In this document: one piece after another, positions 52,546 through 64,000 of the stretch | Numbering within the stretch: the first letter of the stretch is position 1 | Layout: the number at the start of each line of letters is the position of its first letter | From: Rotaria sordida | Lineage: Eukaryota > Rotifera > Eurotatoria > Philodinida > Philodinidae | Assembly: GCA_905250125.1 (NCBI GenBank) | Contig: CAJNOL010000891.1 | Span: 32,121 to 96,120 of the forward strand | Reading direction: 5' to 3' | Length of the DNA: 64,000 nucleotides | Position numbers and translations under genes: made by a program | Notes under the pieces: generated by a model | Database searches by the model: none | Seen by the model: only the letters and a program-made list of their open reading frames with translations | Told to the model about the DNA's origin: nothing

Positions 52546-54344
52546 ATGATTGAAGTAATTGCAGAAATCTTGCGAGGTCCTGTATTTCTCGCAGGCGAAA
52601 CTCTTCATTGTCGAATAACATTAACAAATAAATTATCTGATGAAAATGATTCAACAAATAATCAGTAGACAAATAAAAAAAAATCAATGTAAATTATTTT
52701 TGATTTTAATATTTCTATTTGTTAGGGAAACTTCGGAAAAAATTTCTTGGGCAAGTGTTCAACTACATTGTCAACGTTATGTAAATGAACAAAAAGTTAA
52801 TTTACAACAACAACAACTATCAAGTGCAAAGTCAAATGATTCATTAGCAACTAATGTTGATATTGTTCCATTAGATTCAACTGCTTTGATTGCTACAAAA
52901 GGTGAAACTGGTCAAACAGTATATACATCTAAACCATGTGTACTATTTTGTGATCTGACATTACAACCAGGAGAAACTCGAATATGTCTGTATTTATTTA
53001 TTTTGTATTAAAAAAACATATAAATATATAATTTATTATTTTTAATATATTTTAGTTTCCTATAGTGAAACAATTTCTACTCATGTGCCTCCTACATTTC
53101 GGGGAAGTTATGTTAAATATTCATATAAACTTACAATTGGTACACAACGTGTTAATCATCCAACAACACTCATTCGAGTACCTTTTCGTGTATTAGTTGT
53201 ACCAGGTACAGGTTAACATTGAAGAATAAAAAAAAGAGTATATTTTCGAGAGAATATTCTAGAAATTATAATATTCATATCAATGTATTTATAATTATAT
53301 TCCAAAAATATTTTTATTTTACAGATTTAGATAAATTTATTCGACAAGATAAAGCTGCAATAGCTTCATCACAAACTGGTATTACAGTTGACAATCCATT
53401 TGTTTCTCCTAATCGTACAGAAATTGACTCTTTAACAACAGCATTAGATGCTCTTCAAATTCTAACATCTCGAGCACATCAACGTATGAATTCAAACATT
53501 AAAAAAAAAAACTTTCTTTTTCTCTATTTCTAATTATATAATAGATGTTTACAATATAACTAATAATCGTGGTCGTGTTTGTCGTTTTACATTATTTAAA
53601 AATAATTTTAAATTAGGTGAAGATATAACAGGTATAATTGATTTTGATCATACAGATGTATCATGTTTACAATATACTGTTACATTACAAAGTGAAGAAA
53701 TATTAAATCAACATTATCGTCGAAAATCCAGTCAATTTCCCAATCTAACATCATTTACAAAACAATCAGAATTTTGTTTATCAACATCTCAAACATATTT
53801 ATCTCTTTCTATTCCATTATCCTGTACACCAACATTTTCAGTAGATCTTGGTAAAAATAAATAACATATAATCGAAGATTAATTAGACAAAATGTTCAAT
53901 TTTTCGTGCACTAAAGTTCGGTCAGCTTACAACTCCTAAATCAGAAGTCCTACAAAAATTTTGAATCCATATTCGGAAAAAAAACACTAATCCAATGTTT
54001 TCAAATTGCTTTAGACTTCTTAAAAAGACTGAAAAAAAAATGATTGAACATTTTTATCTAATTACTATTCGATCACTCGTTATTTAATTAAAATAAATCT
54101 TTGATATTATATTTATTTAGTTTCAATACGATGGAAATTACATTTTGAATTTGTTATATCAAAAACTCCACGTAGTTTATTATCAACAAATAATGATCCA
54201 TCAACAAGTACAATATGGTTGCCATCAAGTTCAATTGATGTTGAAAGCATGACTTGGGATTTAGGAATAAAAATTTTACCAACAAATCCATGTTTTGCTA
54301 ATAATGTTGCAAAAGTTTCTTGTACAACAGTTGCTACTATTTAA
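52546..54344 (+). CDS. RGP1: RGP1 homologue, RAB6A GEF complex partner 2
   Basis: About six exons starting with ATG at 52546 encode [20 protein letters not shown], the hallmark RGP1 N-terminus. Later landmarks are [47 protein letters not shown] sequence read here as [34 protein letters not shown] and [15 protein letters not shown]. Length is about 390 residues, as in animals. RGP1 is an arrestin-fold-like protein that works with RIC1 as a nucleotide exchange factor for RAB6 (Ypt6) in retrograde traffic to the Golgi. A Gln-rich insertion sits near residue 85. It lies 112 bases upstream of UBE3C on the same strand. Confidence 0.93.
53870..54075. repeat. short foldback repeat in the last RGP1 intron
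   Basis: TAATTAGACAAAATGTTCAA near 53879 and its inverted counterpart ending TAATTACTATTCGATC pair as arms about 30-40 bases long, with a diverged middle. Ends are approximate. Confidence 0.5.
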
Positions 54345-54456
54345 TTTTTATTTATTTAAAAGATATATATTTAGAATAAATGATGAATTAATTTAAAAAA
54401 AATAAAAGCACAAGGTTAGATATTTCACTCGCAGTTTTTTTTTTCTTTTCTTTCAG

Positions 54457-57400
54457 ATGCATTCTTTTTTATTCGTTGGTCATCATAAATCACAACCAAC
54501 ACAAGATTATAGTCGCACATCGAATGCTGTATGTTGAAAAAAAAAACTTATGTATATATAAAACATAATGAAATGAATTGATTTTGTTATTTATAGAGTA
54601 GTAGAGATGATTTTATTAAACGTGCAGAACAAGAACGACAAAAACGCGAAGTAAAAATTGTTATTTAAACTTTTTGTTTTTGAATTTTACTGTTTTGTTT
54701 TACGTTTAGCTTAATCGAAAACAATTATACGGAGCGATTAAAATTCAAACTTTTTATCGAAGAATATTAGCTCAAAAGCGATTGGTAGGTGTTTTTTTTT
54801 CTGTCTATAGAAAGTTGAATAACTTACATTAATGATAATTTCGTAAATCGGTTATCTCTGTAATATTTTTTTCATGAAACATATGAGTTTGTTAAACTAT
54901 GAATTAATAGTATTTCGAATTATTTCTAAGTTCATTTTTTTGGAAGAAGTGAAATACAAAATGTCAAAAAAATAACATAAAAATTCGCCATCAAAGACTC
55001 ACAGTCTTCTATTTTGGTCAAACTATTTTCGTAGTTTCTAATGAAAAAAGTTTTTTCGGAAAACAATGCGATTTTGTAGATTTAACAAGTGATTTTTAGG
55101 TTTTTAGCGGCTCAGAAATAATGTTGACCATAGTCTTTTAAAATTTTCAGCTCAAAATCCTGAAAATTTAATATAAATATCCTAATTAAATTTCAAATTT
55201 TTGAAGAAATGAATTAATTAATTAAGTTAGATATTCTATTACGCCCGACTCATCGTTTTTCCAGAAAGGTCTCCTATTGCAGGGAGAGGTTTAGGCTTTT
55301 CTCTCACTTAAAATAAATTTCAACCTTTTACCTTCTTCCAGTTACTTTTCTTCTAATAATTAATATTTATTTTTCAGAGACAATTATCTCGTGACCGTAT
55401 ATCAAATTTACTAATTCAATTTCAATCAACATCATTCGATGATGAAAATCTTGTACATCTAGCTAATTTGGTAGAATTTGGCTTCAAACCAAATGTTGAT
55501 GCTAGTCTTATGGTAAAAAAATAAATAAAACTTTCATGATTTTTTTTTCTTTCTCTTAAAAAAAGATGTCATTAATTGAATCATGTTGGAAACATCGTCA
55601 AGCAATTGTTGAAAAGCTTTCAAATGGTAATTCATCATTAAAAATTGCAATTGCTAAATTATTAAAATTTACAGTCAGGTAAATAATTTCAAAAATCAAA
55701 AAAAAAAGAGTTGATTTTTTTTTTCAATAATTTTTAATTAGATGTCTTTCTTATTTTGAATCGATTCGTTTACCAACACGTTTTATCGAATGGTTTACTG
55801 ATGTAAAAAGTTATACTAATGAACAAGTTGTTTTTCCTCAAAATGTACAAATACTTACAAGTTATTTTTTAAGCAATATTATTCGAAATGGTAAAAAATT
55901 AATTGAAAAAAAAAACAAGTAATTAATTTAATTTAAATAAAAATTTTTAGGTTATTATACACAAATGTGTTCTGTTATTCAATCAAAAGTTCCAGCAAAT
56001 GTTAGTAAAATAAGTCGTATACCAGCTATTGAACCAATTGTTGATTTACTTGCTCGACCTATTGAATATCAATTAACTGATTCAACTATTAGGTAAAGTA
56101 AAAAAAACAACAACAACAAATGTTTTAATAATTAATTGTTTTATTTTTATTTTTGCAGGGATGAAGCATTAAATGCTCTTCGTAATGAATTATTTTCCCG
56201 TTCGGATCTTGCTGCATTACCATTAATTATAACTCCAACACTTGTTCATCGTCGGAATTTTCCTGCTATTCGTTATATTGAATTAATTGATTTTAATCAA
56301 ACATTTCCAACTGATTCATTATTATATAAAAATTGGAAATTATATCAATTATATGCATTACTTTTAATTATTGATAGTCGAATTGATGAATTACCAATAT
56401 CATTAACAAAAAAAATTGTTGCAGTTATTCGATATTTTTGTAATGTTTTGGTTACAAGAAAAAATTCGAATAAATTCTCAACACATGATCATGATGTAGA
56501 TGATCATGATAATGATGAACAAATGGATGTCGACAATGGAGCAAGAGTATGTTTAATAATTAATTAAGTTATTAAAAACAAAACAAGCATTCACTATAAA
56601 ATATAGTTTTTTCTTGATTATCTTTTTTTTTGTATAATCGATGATGTAAAAGTTCTGCATTAAATTTATTTTCAGTATAGCGTGATAACAATTCATCTTA
56701 AAAGTTCGATAGTTTTCTTATTAGATAGAGAAAAGTTTCTACTACAAAGTTGTGTAAAAATATTTCATTTAAAAAAGAAATTTACTAAAGGCTGAGAATT
56801 TTTAAGAACATGTTTGACTGGAAAAGTACTTTGCAATTTCACACAAAATCAGTGACGAAGAGTTTACGAAAACTTTCAGCTGTATGACAAAAACAAAAAG
56901 AATATTAGTTCATAAATTATCTGTAGTGATTCTAATTTTTCCAGTAATATCATGTAACAGTAAAGTGGTGTTTTTCAGGACATTTAGTTTTAAGCGACAG
57001 AAAAAGTAAAAAATAAAGGGTAGGTGTGGATTTGGGTTGGGTGTTCTTGTACCTCCATACACATCCTTTTATTCTTTTATAATAAATTTCTCGACTATTT
57101 TTTTCGCATCGATCAATTCTTACTTTCGCATAATTTGATAGTCTAATAAAACATAAAATATAAGATTTTACTAATTTCGATTGCTAGAAAAAAAAAATCT
57201 TATTTTTTCGTAAGCGAATACTGTTAGAAAAAAATTGCTTTCGAACTCAATCACTAACTTGAAAATTTTATTTCTACATGTTTACAATGTTTTATCATTA
57301 GCGCTACAAAATCCGATAAAAGATGGAAAAAAAACCCAACTTTCTTAATGAATAGAGATTTTCTTCTCTGTTCCAGAAACATGCAGGGAACTTTTCCAGT

Positions 57401-60400
57401 CAAACATATTCTTCAAAATTTCGGTAAGTAATTTGGATGAAATATTTTTACACAGCTTTGTAGTAGACACTTCGCTCTCTCTAACAAGTAAGTTATCGTC
57501 ACGCTATACTGAAAAGAAAATGAATGCAGAACTTTTGCACCATTCTCATTATATTATATTCTTAAAAGAAAAATGATCAAAACTTTTCATTTCCATTCGC
57601 AATAATTAATAAATCTTTTATTAATCATTTAACAAAATAAAAATTCTTATTTTTCTTTTCTTCTAGGATGAACTTGATTATGAACTAATTGAAGATTGTT
57701 TAACAATATTAAATAAACGATCGATAACAAATTATTGTATACAATTAGCAAATCAAAAAAAACAGATATTAACAGAAGATGATAATGAATATATTGCAAA
57801 TTTAGCTGCTATTGCTCATAGTCTAATACGTCAACATGAATCAATACTTCAATCAAAGTAAAATTAAAAATTTCTTCAAAAACAAAAAAGATTTTCTATT
57901 TAAATTTATTATTTAGTTTTTTAATGAGTTTAAGTAGTTCATCATTATTTCTTGCACATTTATGGTTCGTTTGTCGAATACTTAAATATCAAACTGATTA
58001 TCGGTACAAAAATAATAAATTTGAAATTTTCAAATTAAAAAAAAATTCTTTTTTTTTCCTTTAGAGAACATGTTCTTCTTCTTTCACATATATCTTGTGC
58101 AAGTTCATCACTTAAAGATACTGATGTTGATCGTATTGAACCGTTACTTGTAACATTTTGTTCATTATATAGCATGTCACTTGTACCATTACATGATGAT
58201 GAATTTTTTCTTGGACCACCAAATACAGCATTTCAAATTCATGAAATATCAGATATGGTTCGAACATTACGTGATGTATGTATGGGAATTGTTAGATTTA
58301 TGTATCCAGATAAACAAATAACTATTCCATCAATAAATACAATTGATGATAATGAATCTTTAATGAAAGTAAATCGAGCACAAAAACAAGCAGAATTTGT
58401 TCGACAACGAGCATCAAAATTTTCAATGATTTTTAAAGTAAACGAAACTATTTCTTTTGTTATATTTGATAAATTATTGAAATTTTTTCTTAAGATAATT
58501 GTACAATTACTTCAACAAATTCGATCAAGAGATGTACGAAGACAATTTTGTCCACGAGAATATTGGTTAACAAATCAATGTCCATTACATCTGGATAAGG
58601 TATTAGACACATAAAAAAATTTTCTTAGAAAATATTTTTAAAATTTAAAAAAAATATTTGATTGAAAGACAAAGAAAAAAAAACTTGTCTATTTCCATAT
58701 AAAATTCACTGGCATGATAAGAATTTAGACTATGAATTGTTTCGTGTGAAACTAATGAAAGAAATTAAGATGAAAACAAGTGTAAGTGTTGATTCGTCGA
58801 AAGTATATCTTTCATCTAACATAGTTAGAATTTGATATATGTTATTAATAAATAAATTTCAATAGCGATGTTTAAAATGAGTTCGGATTATTCTTGTATT
58901 CTATATAAGGTGATGGAAAAAAGTTTAACAACAAGCGTACTTTTGATTTTTTTCCTATAAATAATTTCATAGATGAACTATGATTGCAAGGTTTCGAGAA
59001 AACTGGACACGGTAGTTTTCAAGTACCAGGAAACTTTGTCGAAACTACTTTTTAACAATGACATTATAAAGAGAATAAAATGAAAGTTCACCGCTTTTTC
59101 TACGACCGTCCTTTAAAATTATCAGAAAAAAACCAACTAAAAACGCTATTCTTTCGGTTTTTGTGATACTTTTAACTTTCTAAGGGAAGGTCGCAGAAAA
59201 TATAGTGACTTTCTGTTTTGTTCTCTTTATAATAGCATTTTTAAAAGTAGTTCCGATAAAGTTTTCTGGCATCTGAAAACTACCATGTCCGATTTTTTAA
59301 AAGCCTTGCCTTCATAAAATGTTTAATATTACAGAAAAAAAATCAAAAATACGTTAATGTTAAACTTTTTTTCCATGAGTTTATTGTCAAAACAAAAATA
59401 ATCATAAATTTGAATATATTTAGATTTTTTTATTGCCATTTGCTCGTGGTCTATCTGATCCATCACTTTTACCATTGGATACTTATCAAAATCGTGATCA
59501 AAGTAAGATTATATTTGTCTATATTGATATATATTTAATATTTATATTTTTAGCACCTGATGTATTTCCATTTTCTGTAAATGAACTTCGTGTGTTAACT
59601 ATTTTAAAACAAATTCCATTTGTTATACCATTTGATAAACGAGTTCAAGTATATTTAATTATATATATTTTATTTGTTTTCTTTATTTAAAAATAAAACA
59701 ATATTCTATTCTATTTTAAGATTCTTAATATGTTAATTCAACAGAATAAAAGTGAACAACAACAAGGTGCTGAATTTCTTCAAGGTGGTTCATCAATAAA
59801 TATTCGTGTTCGTCGTGGTTATATTTATGAAGATGCTTTCGACAAACTTAGTCCAAAAAATGGTAATTATAATCTATAGTGTGAAAATCAACACTTTTTT
59901 TTCGTTCTTTCCGAACATATGTTCAGAATTTTCTTCTGGTATAAGATTGGATAACTATCATCAGATTGTCCCAAAATAATGATTTACTTGCTCTACAAAG
60001 CGTGTTATTTTAACCGGCATGGTAGGTTTTAAAACTTTTGTATTTTTGAAACAGTGATTTTTTGACCAATGCCGAAATTAGCTGTTTAGTGGAAACACAT
60101 AGATGTTGCTTATTGTAATATCTCATCTTGTACAAAATTCAGTAATGTTGAGTTTAAAGCTGCTTCAGCACGTAAACCAAGAACTGCATCAAAACTATTA
60201 TTTTACTTTATACGGACACAGTTTTGAACCTTTTTTTTGCAAAAATCTACTAATAGTTGTTCAGCCTTACTCCAGAAAAAAATCTGAACATATATTCGAA
60301 AATAGCAAAAAATTCTGACTCTAACGAGTTATTTTTTTAGTGGTTGAAAAATGAGTGAATATTTTATGTTAAGACTTTTGCGCTATAATACCTAAATAAT

Positions 60401-62883
60401 TAAAATAATATATTTCTTTTTTTCTTAGAACCAAATCTTCAACGTAAACTTCGTGTAAGTTTTATAAATGCAGTTGGTCTTGATGAAGCAGGTATTGATG
60501 GTGGTGGTTTATTTCGTGAATTTATGAATGAATTACTTAAATCATCATTTAATCCCATACGTGGTTTATTTAAATTAACAAGTGATGGTTATTTATATCC
60601 AAATCCAAATGTTGCTTTTATTGAAGAAAATTTTGGTCCACATTATTATTTTCTTGGTCGTATGTTAGGAAAAGTAAGAAGTGAAAACACAAAAAGGAAA
60701 TTTTAATTTGTTTATTTGTTTGTTTATTTTTTCTTTTCCTTCTAGGCAATTTATGAAAAATTTCTTGCTGAATTACCATTTGCAACATTTTTCTTACAAA
60801 AAATTCTCTCACGTTCATCGGGAAAAGTTGATATAGATCATTTAGCTTCATTAGATCCTGAAATGTATAAAAATTTACTTTATTTAAAAAATTATAATGG
60901 AAATGTCGAAGATTTAGGTTTAGATTTTACAATTGTTAATAGTGAAATAGGTCAAACACAAGTAAATAAAAATAAAAAACAATTCTTTTTTTTGTTTTAA
61001 ATATTATTCTATTTATTTAGATAATTGAATTAAAACCAAATGGTCGTAATATAGCTGTAACAGATGAAAATCGTATTGAATATATTCATCTTGTTGCTAA
61101 TTATAAATTAAATAAACAAATTAATGAACAAGTTTTAAAATTTCGTGAAGGTTTATGTGACGTTATTAATCTTGAATGGTTAAGAATGTTTGATGCTAAT
61201 GAATTAAGAATATTAATATCCGGTGCACCAGGAGAAATTGATGTTAATGATTGGAAAAATTATTCTCAATATAAATGTAAGAAAAACAAAAAAAAAAAAA
61301 AGGAAAGAAAAATCTTTCTTTTATTTTAGCACCATACAACAAAGAACATCCGGTTATACAAACATTTTGGAAATGTGTATCTGAATTTACAGAAGATCAA
61401 AAAAGAAAATTATTAAAATTTACGACAAGTTGTTCGAGACCACCATTGTTTGGATTCAAAGTAAATATTATTAAATGAAATTTAATTTTCCGAGAGAACA
61501 TTTCTAAATGTCAAATCGATTTTGAATCTCGACTATGTGTATCATGTAGATTTTAATGAGCTATGGATACTCTGAAAAGAGTCCGAGCTAATAGTTTAAT
61601 ACTGTCAGAGTACGGTATTTTTTCCGTAATTTTTGACACAATGCTGTGATTCTCCCCAGGAATACCAGGAAAATTGAGTTTCGAATTTCGACTCGAAACT
61701 TTTCATAGAGACAGGTCTTAATGGGAGTGATTTATTGTACATGTTTTAGATCTTTTGACTACTTCTGTCCTAAGATCCGACTATAGTAAAAACATGTTTT
61801 TCTTTCGGTTCATTGTACAACGGCAAATTCTGATGTTCTTGTTTCAGAAAAGGCGCAATCAAAAGATCTGAAACTTTCACAATAAACTATTTTCATTAAG
61901 GCTTGTCTCTTTGCGAAGTTTCAAATCGAAATTCGAAACTCAGTTTTCCTGATGTTCCTGAGGAGGACCACGGCATTGTGCTAAAAAATACGGTAAAAAT
62001 AGAATATTTCAACAGTAATATGCTATTAATCCCAACTTTTTTCCAGAGAATTCATAGCTCATAAGAATCTACATAATGCACATAGTCCCAACTGAAAAGT
62101 GATTTGATACTTAAAAATATTCCCTTATTAGAACGAATAGCATAGAGTAAGAGAGATAGCCATCGGTGATTTTTATTCGTTTGGAACCACATGGAGAGTA
62201 TTGATAACAATCGTTCATTTTCCTTCCAGAATAACTCTAGACTGTAAATTCTACTGTTTAGTCCTATCTCACTGTTCATGTAACCAAACACATCAGTTTG
62301 GACAAAAAAAAATCTATTGCTGAGTCTTTCGACCGAGATTAAGACTTTTCTCCTTTGGATTTATTAGTTCAGTTACGAACAGCCTTCAATTTTTTCTCTA
62401 ACGTGAGGGCCGGGAGAGCAGCACTCCTTCAATGATCGGGTTGACCCTCTCGAGTTTTAAATCGTCTTTCTGAAAAAGGAAATCTGGATAACACACTGAC
62501 AAACTTATAAGACAAACCCGAATATTGTTAAGTTAATATGTTTGGGGCTATTGTAAAACAAAAAATAAACATCTATAAACAATTTTTGAGTCTAAGTATA
62601 GATTTTTAAAGTTATAGATAAAACACTGAAATACCAAACTGTGTAAATCTATTTCGATTAAGTCTGAAAAGAAATAATGAAATTTATTTTTCTTATATTC
62701 TGTATATTTTAGGAATTGTATCCTGAGTTTTGTATTCAATCTGCTGGCTCGGAAATCGATCGTTTACCAACATCCAATACATGTATAAATCTTTTAAAAT
62801 TACCTGAATATGCAGATGAAAATATGCTTAAAGAAAAACTATTATATGCTATTCAAGCAGCTGCTGGATTTGAATATAGTTGA
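54457..62883 (+). CDS. UBE3C: UBE3C-type HECT E3 ubiquitin ligase
   Basis: About 20 exons encode a protein of roughly 1,000 residues. The N-terminus has a charged helix ([12 protein letters not shown]) and an IQ-like motif ([18 protein letters not shown]), as in UBE3B and UBE3C. The C-terminal third is a HECT domain: [52 protein letters not shown], then RPPLFGFK and [16 protein letters not shown], whose cysteine (codon 62782-62784) should carry the ubiquitin thioester. The ending AAAGFEYS matches the AGFELS of UBE3C. UBE3C binds proteasomes and builds K29/K48 chains. The ATG follows directly on TTTCTTTCAG, an acceptor-like site, 112 bases after the RGP1 stop. Four of its long introns contain foldback elements. 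An intron near 58438-58494 is 57 bases long and stop-free. Confidence 0.95.
56636..57565. mobile_element. foldback element in a UBE3C intron
   Basis: Left arm (about 56640-56840) and right arm (about 57365-57560) are reverse complements with scattered changes: AAAAGTTCTGCATT, CAGTATAGCGTGA, TGTGTAAAAATATTTCAT and TTTGACTGGAAAAGT occur in each. The 0.5 kb middle is not inverted. Ends are approximate. Confidence 0.75.
58908..59381. mobile_element. TA-flanked foldback element in a UBE3C intron
   Basis: AGGTGATGGAAAAAAGTTTA at the left end is matched by inverted AACTCATGGAAAAAAAGTTT at the right end, both next to TA. Further pairs such as ACGGTAGTTTTCA and TGAAAACTACC show the whole 474 bases fold back. 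Confidence 0.8.
59879..60359. mobile_element. foldback element in a UBE3C intron
   Basis: GAACATATGTTCAGAATTTT near 59920 pairs with inverted AATATATGTTCAGATTTTTT near the right end, and the outer ends (GTGTGAAAATCAACACT and inverted TTCACTCATTTTTCAACC) also pair, next to TA. The interior is diverged. Confidence 0.65.
61507..62111. mobile_element. TA-flanked foldback element in a UBE3C intron, copy 2
   Basis: Left end AATGTCAAATCGATTTTGA and inverted right end AGTATCAAATCACTTTTCA are bordered by TA. The arms share GAGTTTCGAATTTCGA, CAATGC.GTG and ATGTAGATT. The element is related along its length to 51616-52213. Confidence 0.85.
62112..62711. other. remainder of the last UBE3C intron
   Basis: 600 bases between the foldback element and the last exon. 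A comparatively GC-rich patch (GTGAGGGCCGGGAGAGCAGC) lies near 62405. No coding signal or inverted repeat was identified. Confidence 0.45.
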
Positions 62884-63687
62884 AGAAAAAAAATTTGTTT
62901 TATTTCAAAGTTTTTTTGTCATCATATTTCTTTGTCATACATTTCAGTGAGCTATTTATAAAGATTTCCTTTTGTGTGTATTTATAATTTGGCGCGTGTT
63001 GCAACTACATATCTCTATAAAGATAAACTGGAAATATTTGTTTAAATAAGAGAAACACTTCTGAAAATGTGCATGTTCATTTCAATTCAATGTTGATTTA
63101 ATTGAAAAATATTGAGCATCACAATAGATTTTGAGGAAAGTCAAAGATCAATTTTATGAATGATTTATCTTACATGATCAAGAATATTTTATAATAGAAA
63201 AAAAAAACATATCATTCATTTTGAACCTACCAAGGGGGAACAGTGAACCTCAAGCCCATAGTCTTCACTGTTCTGCGTCTTGAAATTTATTATCGAATAT
63301 CTACCGATATTTTTCAAACAAGTGAAATTTGATTTAAATCTATTCTAAAGATTTTAGAACTAGAAAATAATATTTCTCAGGTTTAATGAAATTATTTTTA
63401 TTTTGAATTCTTGTTTATTATACCAAGCAATCAATACGCTAGACTAGATTTTAAGAAAGAGAAAAAAAGAAGCGTTCATAAGAACAGAACAGAACTATAA
63501 TGACAAAAAGAAAAGAGAAAACCTGAAGTTGCTGGAATAGTAAATGAAAGCAAATAACAGATACAAAAGAATAGAGAGAAACATGAGAAAAAAAGAAGAA
63601 ATTTGAATGAGTTGAATTTCTTTGTCGGCATTTGTTCAATCATTAGATGCTACCTATATATAGATGTTGCAAGTAAAAATAATTCCA
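62884..63687. other. convergent intergenic region at the right
   Basis: UBE3C and the RING gene end toward each other here. AT-rich, with the only notable GC patch at about 63230-63280 (CCAAGGGGGAACAGTGAACC). No gene was seen. Confidence 0.5.
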
Positions 63688-63899
63688 TTATATTGAATTT
63701 ACACTGCCACGAATGTTGCAATAATTGTGACAAACAGGACAACGTGAATTTTTCTTTCGTTTTTCCAATCTATCGTAACATTTCCTGCAAACACAATGAT
63801 CACAAAGTAGCTTAAGGATGGCAGCACCATAGGATAAAGGATCACGATTGGCAGAATTCACATGACATCTTGTGCAAGTATCAAAAATAGAAGATTTTT
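63688..63899 (-). CDS. last exon of a RING-finger protein running off the right edge
   Basis: On the minus strand an acceptor (TTTGCTTTAG) at 63900 opens an exon of about 70 codons ending in TAA at 63688. It contains a complete C3HC4 RING pattern: CTRC, then after about 20 residues LLCDHCVCRKC (Cys-x-His-x2-Cys-x2-Cys), then CPVC. RING fingers bind E2 enzymes and act as ubiquitin E3s, so this may be an E3, but only the C-terminus is visible. The upstream exons lie beyond the window, so the family cannot be named. Confidence 0.7.
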
Positions 63900-64000
63900 C
63901 TAAAGCAAAACATAGCAGATTATAGATGAATTTGGTATGGGTTGAATGTGTGCATGTCGGTGCGGATTAAGAGAAGAACGCACCTGCACTCTTCTATCGA

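Noticed and set aside
54785..55378. 594-base UBE3C intron examined for a foldback element
   Set aside because: Unlike the other long UBE3C introns I could not find convincing inverted arms here by eye.

Overview
The window is nuclear DNA of a small, intron-rich, very AT-rich invertebrate. Genes are dense (about one per 4 kb), most introns are only 55-70 bases with GT-AG ends, and codons favour A/T. The gene content is animal: a Cys-loop receptor, a Brat-type NHL protein, SLC25A38, DNAJA3, UBE3C and RGP1. Splice-acceptor-like sites lie directly against several start codons, and same-strand genes sit about 110 bases apart. Together these fit a bdelloid rotifer, which is inference because no diagnostic marker is present. 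No rRNA, intact tRNA or CRISPR locus was seen.

Layout. 1-8 kb, all minus strand: the 5' exon of an unknown gene, a GABA-A-like Cys-loop channel, a small SET-domain methyltransferase and an ELOVL6-type fatty-acid elongase. 8.9-13.9 kb: two UBE2D-type ubiquitin-conjugating enzymes on the minus strand, separated by 3.5 kb without genes. 15.3-21.6 kb, plus strand: mitochondrial 2-oxoglutarate dehydrogenase E1. 22.1-30.8 kb, minus strand: a low-complexity protein of unknown function and a Brat-like NHL protein. 31.8-32.3 kb: a broken CAP/SCP-family gene. 34.7-39.1 kb: a single-exon unknown gene on the plus strand, tail to tail with a minus-strand pair, DNAJA3 then SLC25A38, both mitochondrial. 39-47.7 kb: gene-poor, with a Tc1-type terminal-inverted-repeat element and decayed coding remnants. 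47.8-50.7 kb: a gene joining a transposase-like helix-turn-helix region to two zinc-finger-like motifs. 52.5-62.9 kb: RGP1 closely followed by UBE3C. 63.7 kb to the edge: the last exon of a RING-finger gene on the minus strand.

Two architectural themes stand out. First, many of the long introns contain a foldback (long inverted repeat) element, usually bounded by TA, so much of the intron length variation here looks transposon-made; UBE3C alone has four. Second, RGP1-UBE3C and DNAJA3-SLC25A38 are same-strand pairs with about 110 bases from stop to start and an acceptor-like site at the downstream start, as expected for operons resolved by spliced-leader trans-splicing. Other points to check are an AT-AC intron in one UBE2D paralogue, a six-base microexon in OGDH, an exon-skipping switch of the DNAJA3 C-terminus, and a Cys-loop receptor whose pore motif suggests cation rather than chloride permeation.
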